NCBI GenBank assembly: GCA_029204225.1
Contig: CM055104.1
Coordinates: 46,360,933 to 46,424,932 of the forward strand
Length of the DNA: 64,000 nt
Source of the DNA: Diphasiastrum complanatum
Taxonomy: Eukaryota > Streptophyta > Lycopodiopsida > Lycopodiales > Lycopodiaceae
Direction: 5' to 3'
Shown here: positions 28,101 through 31,100 of the stretch, one piece after another
Numbering within the stretch: position 1 is the first letter of the stretch
Layout: each line of letters opens with the position of its first letter
Notes under the pieces: model-generated
The model's input: only the letters and a program-made list of their open reading frames with translations
The model's database searches: none
Told to the model about the DNA's origin: nothing
Translations under genes and position numbers: made by a program

Positions 28101-31100
28101 CTGGCTCATTTAAGACCCAAAAAGTATTTCAATTTCTGATTTTGGTGTCTCCCTACCCTCGCTGGCTGGACAGCCACCTGTCTGGCCCAATTTTCTAAAA
28201 TTTAAGGCCCAAAACTTGCTTGAAATTCTGATCTGACTTCAAGTAGTAGGTCGCTGGTCTGTGGCAATCTAGTTTGATGTTCAAACTACTGAAAAATTCT
28301 CAAAAACAGTGATGAAAAACCAATTTTTCACCTCCCTGTCCAGCGTTGGCCCTGCTAAGAGAATTTGCTTCCTCAAACTTCCTTGGATTTCTCTGAAATT
28401 TCAGAGGTAGATGTCTGATCCCACAGCGATGGACCTGCTCGCTGGTTTCTACTCTAAATCCTTTCTAAAATCTCCTATCAGATGTCTGAAATCTGATATA
28501 GATTGCTGCCTTTCCAGCGATTTACCTACAGAAGGAATTCTACTTCCTTCAACTGTAAATTCTCAGTGAATTTCAAGGGTTTGAAGGCTGCTCCTACAGC
28601 GATTCTCCTCCTCTAATCTTTTCTGAGAACCTGAGAAACACTTCCTATCTTCTGATAACTTTCTCTACTGCTGCTCCTGAACTCCCTAGGATGGAGATGG
28701 CTCTGATACCAGTGTAATACATCCTAACACCACAGTAGGGCAAACACTAACTGATCCACCCAACCTTGCCTAGTGTAATACATCCTAACACCACAGTAGG
28801 GCAAACACTAACTGATCCACCCAACCTTGCCTACTCCCTGATATAGAGTAAGCCCCTCCTAGCCCAGTGTGAGGACTGGTAGCATGCTACTGCCAAGTGT
28901 CGACCACGTGGCACTGACGTGGCCGACTGCACGTCGGGACCCAACTGGGGGCCCTATCCTGCTGGCAGGGTCCCTAGGCTGTGTTAGGCCCGCCATGGCT
29001 ATGGACCGTGCTGGGCACACTACTCACACTGTCTTGCCCTGTTGGTCATGTACGCTGGACACGACCCTGACTGTGGTATCTGACCTATCTGTGTTCTCTA
29101 GGGTTCGGCACTGGTTACGAGCTCGTAACATTTTTCCTGCTTGTGGTGATGCATGTTTGGTTGGTTTGAGTGACTCGGATTGGGGTGGAGATCAAGACAC
29201 TAGATGCTCTACAAGTGGAAATTGCTTTTTTTATGGTAATTCTGCAATTTTGTGGTCAAGTAAAAAGCAGCCCACTGTTGCTACTTCTTCTAGTGAGGGA
29301 GAATGTAGAGCAATATTTTCAGCCACGACAGAGTGTTTATGGCTGAGAAAACTACTTGTTGACATGAAGTTTGGCGAGCCCTCAGCCACTCTTATCTTGA
29401 GTGATAGTCAAAGTGCTATTGCCATTGCACGGAATCCTGTTTTTCATGCGAGGACGAAGCACATCGAGATCCATTATCACTTTGTTCGGGAGAGACTTCA
29501 TGATGACGACATTTTACTTGAATATTGTTCTACGGAGGATAATATTGCGGACCTCTTCACTAAGGCATTGCCTAGAGTCAGATTTGAAGCTTTATGCAAA
29601 GCTTTAAATTTGATACCACGTGTTGGTTTTGTTACATAGTGAAGATTTCAGTTTTTGCATTGTCATTTAAGGAGGGTGTTAGAAATAAATGACTATGCTG
29701 AAGTTAATCCATAGGTTACTTTGACCCAAAAGGTCGAGATTTGTGTAACCATGGGTATTTAGTTATTTAGGCCATCTTAAGTTTGTCTTAAGTTCAGTTG
29801 GACCCAATTTTGGTCATGTACTGACTCGTGGGTCCTTAGGGGTCTAATTTTGTTTAGGGGCCCTATCTTGACTTTTGGGGGTGCCCTACATTTAGTAAGT
29901 GGTTAACCTTAGGGTTTGGTGGCATTTGGTCACATCCAGGTAGAGTACTTAGATGCTCATTGTGTATTCCATTTTATACAGTTTGGCTCTCCATTGCTCT
30001 TGTTTCTGTTTTCTCTCTCTCTCTCTTAGAGTTGGGCGCCCAGCCTCTTCTCTCTTGTTTCTTGTGGAGAATATTTTTTTCAGCCTCCAAACATAGCACG
30101 CCGGTGTGCTAAGTAAATCAACTCCAAGGTTTCTTTTTGCAACCTTCAAAGATAGCATGCCAGCATGCTAAATGAAACAAGAAAATGTTTCTTGCAGCGG
30201 AATCATATAGCATGCCGGCGTGCTATCTTTGGATGCTAAAAAATAATTTTAATTTAAAAATTTCTTACTTTAGTATTCCATTGTGAGATTTTTAATTATG
30301 TACCAAACCAAAATTCTAAATGATAAACATTCAACTAGTGGCATAAAAAAGGTAGCACACCATGTGCTATCTTTTTGTTGAATCATGGCAAGCAAATAAC
30401 TCGCAAAAAATTCAGGTGCAAAATGCCAAGGCCCCTTTACAGGTCCATGAGGTCTTTGAGCCAGACAATTTTTCCTTTTATTTTGTTGAAGAATCCTTGA
30501 CCCTCCACCTCCTGGCAATCCTCAACTTGCTTATGCTACTTGGTCTGGCACTCTTGGCCCTTATCAGATTCGTATATGTGTCCGTATCTTAGAAGCCCGT
30601 TCCGAGCAAAAAGGGTCTGAACGTTCCGTACGTTCCGGAACGTACTGGGTCGGAACGAGTTTATTTATAATGTTAAAAAAATAAACATAATACGCTGCTG
30701 GTCCTCGACTCCACCATTTCACAACAGCGAGCAGGGAAAGTGCCCCTACATGCAGTTTGATGAGACTGCATAAAATCCTCACCTTTGAAATGTTGAACAA
30801 CATGCGGATCTGTTTCCAATAGATAAAGGGAGATCAGTTTTTCATATGCACAGGATTGGAGATATGGTGTTAGTTGGTATGCTCCCAACAACCAATGGCT
30901 GGATTCTCATGAACGCAGGAGCCTTTTGCGACAGTTGTTGCATTAAGTGATATTGCCATTTCATGTTTGCAATGCAATCTCACTCCGGCTCTTATATGTT
31001 TACAATGCAATCTCACTCCGCCATCTTACCAGTTTGCCATCCTCAATATATGCTCTTATATGTCCGGAAGTGATAATTAACGGATTAATTATTCAAGTGT

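Larger units (their letters stand above)
22748..29130 (-). mobile_element. Ty3/gypsy chromovirus, near-complete, nested in Copia
   Basis: 6383 bp with LTRs at 22748-23104 and 28774-29130 (357 bp each, about 6 differences by eye), flanked by TTTTT on both sides (22743-22747, 29131-29135). On the minus strand: 5' LTR, primer site, Gag, knuckle, protease, RT, RNase H, integrase, chromodomain, polypurine tract, 3' LTR. Two frameshifts and two in-frame stops disable it. It was inserted between the RT and RNase H parts of Copia pol. Confidence 0.96.
17943..30070 (+). mobile_element. Copia LTR retrotransposon containing a nested chromovirus
   Basis: LTRs at 17943-18384 and 29677-30070 flank primer site, gag, protease, integrase, RT and RNase H in Copia order, all on +. 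Without the nested 6383-bp gypsy and one 5-bp duplication it is about 5.7 kb. By eye the LTRs differ at about 6 of 394 shared positions. The 3' LTR lacks the last about 48 bp and no target duplication is visible. pol has an in-frame TAA (22080-22082) and a frameshift near 22440, so it is not autonomous. Confidence 0.93.
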
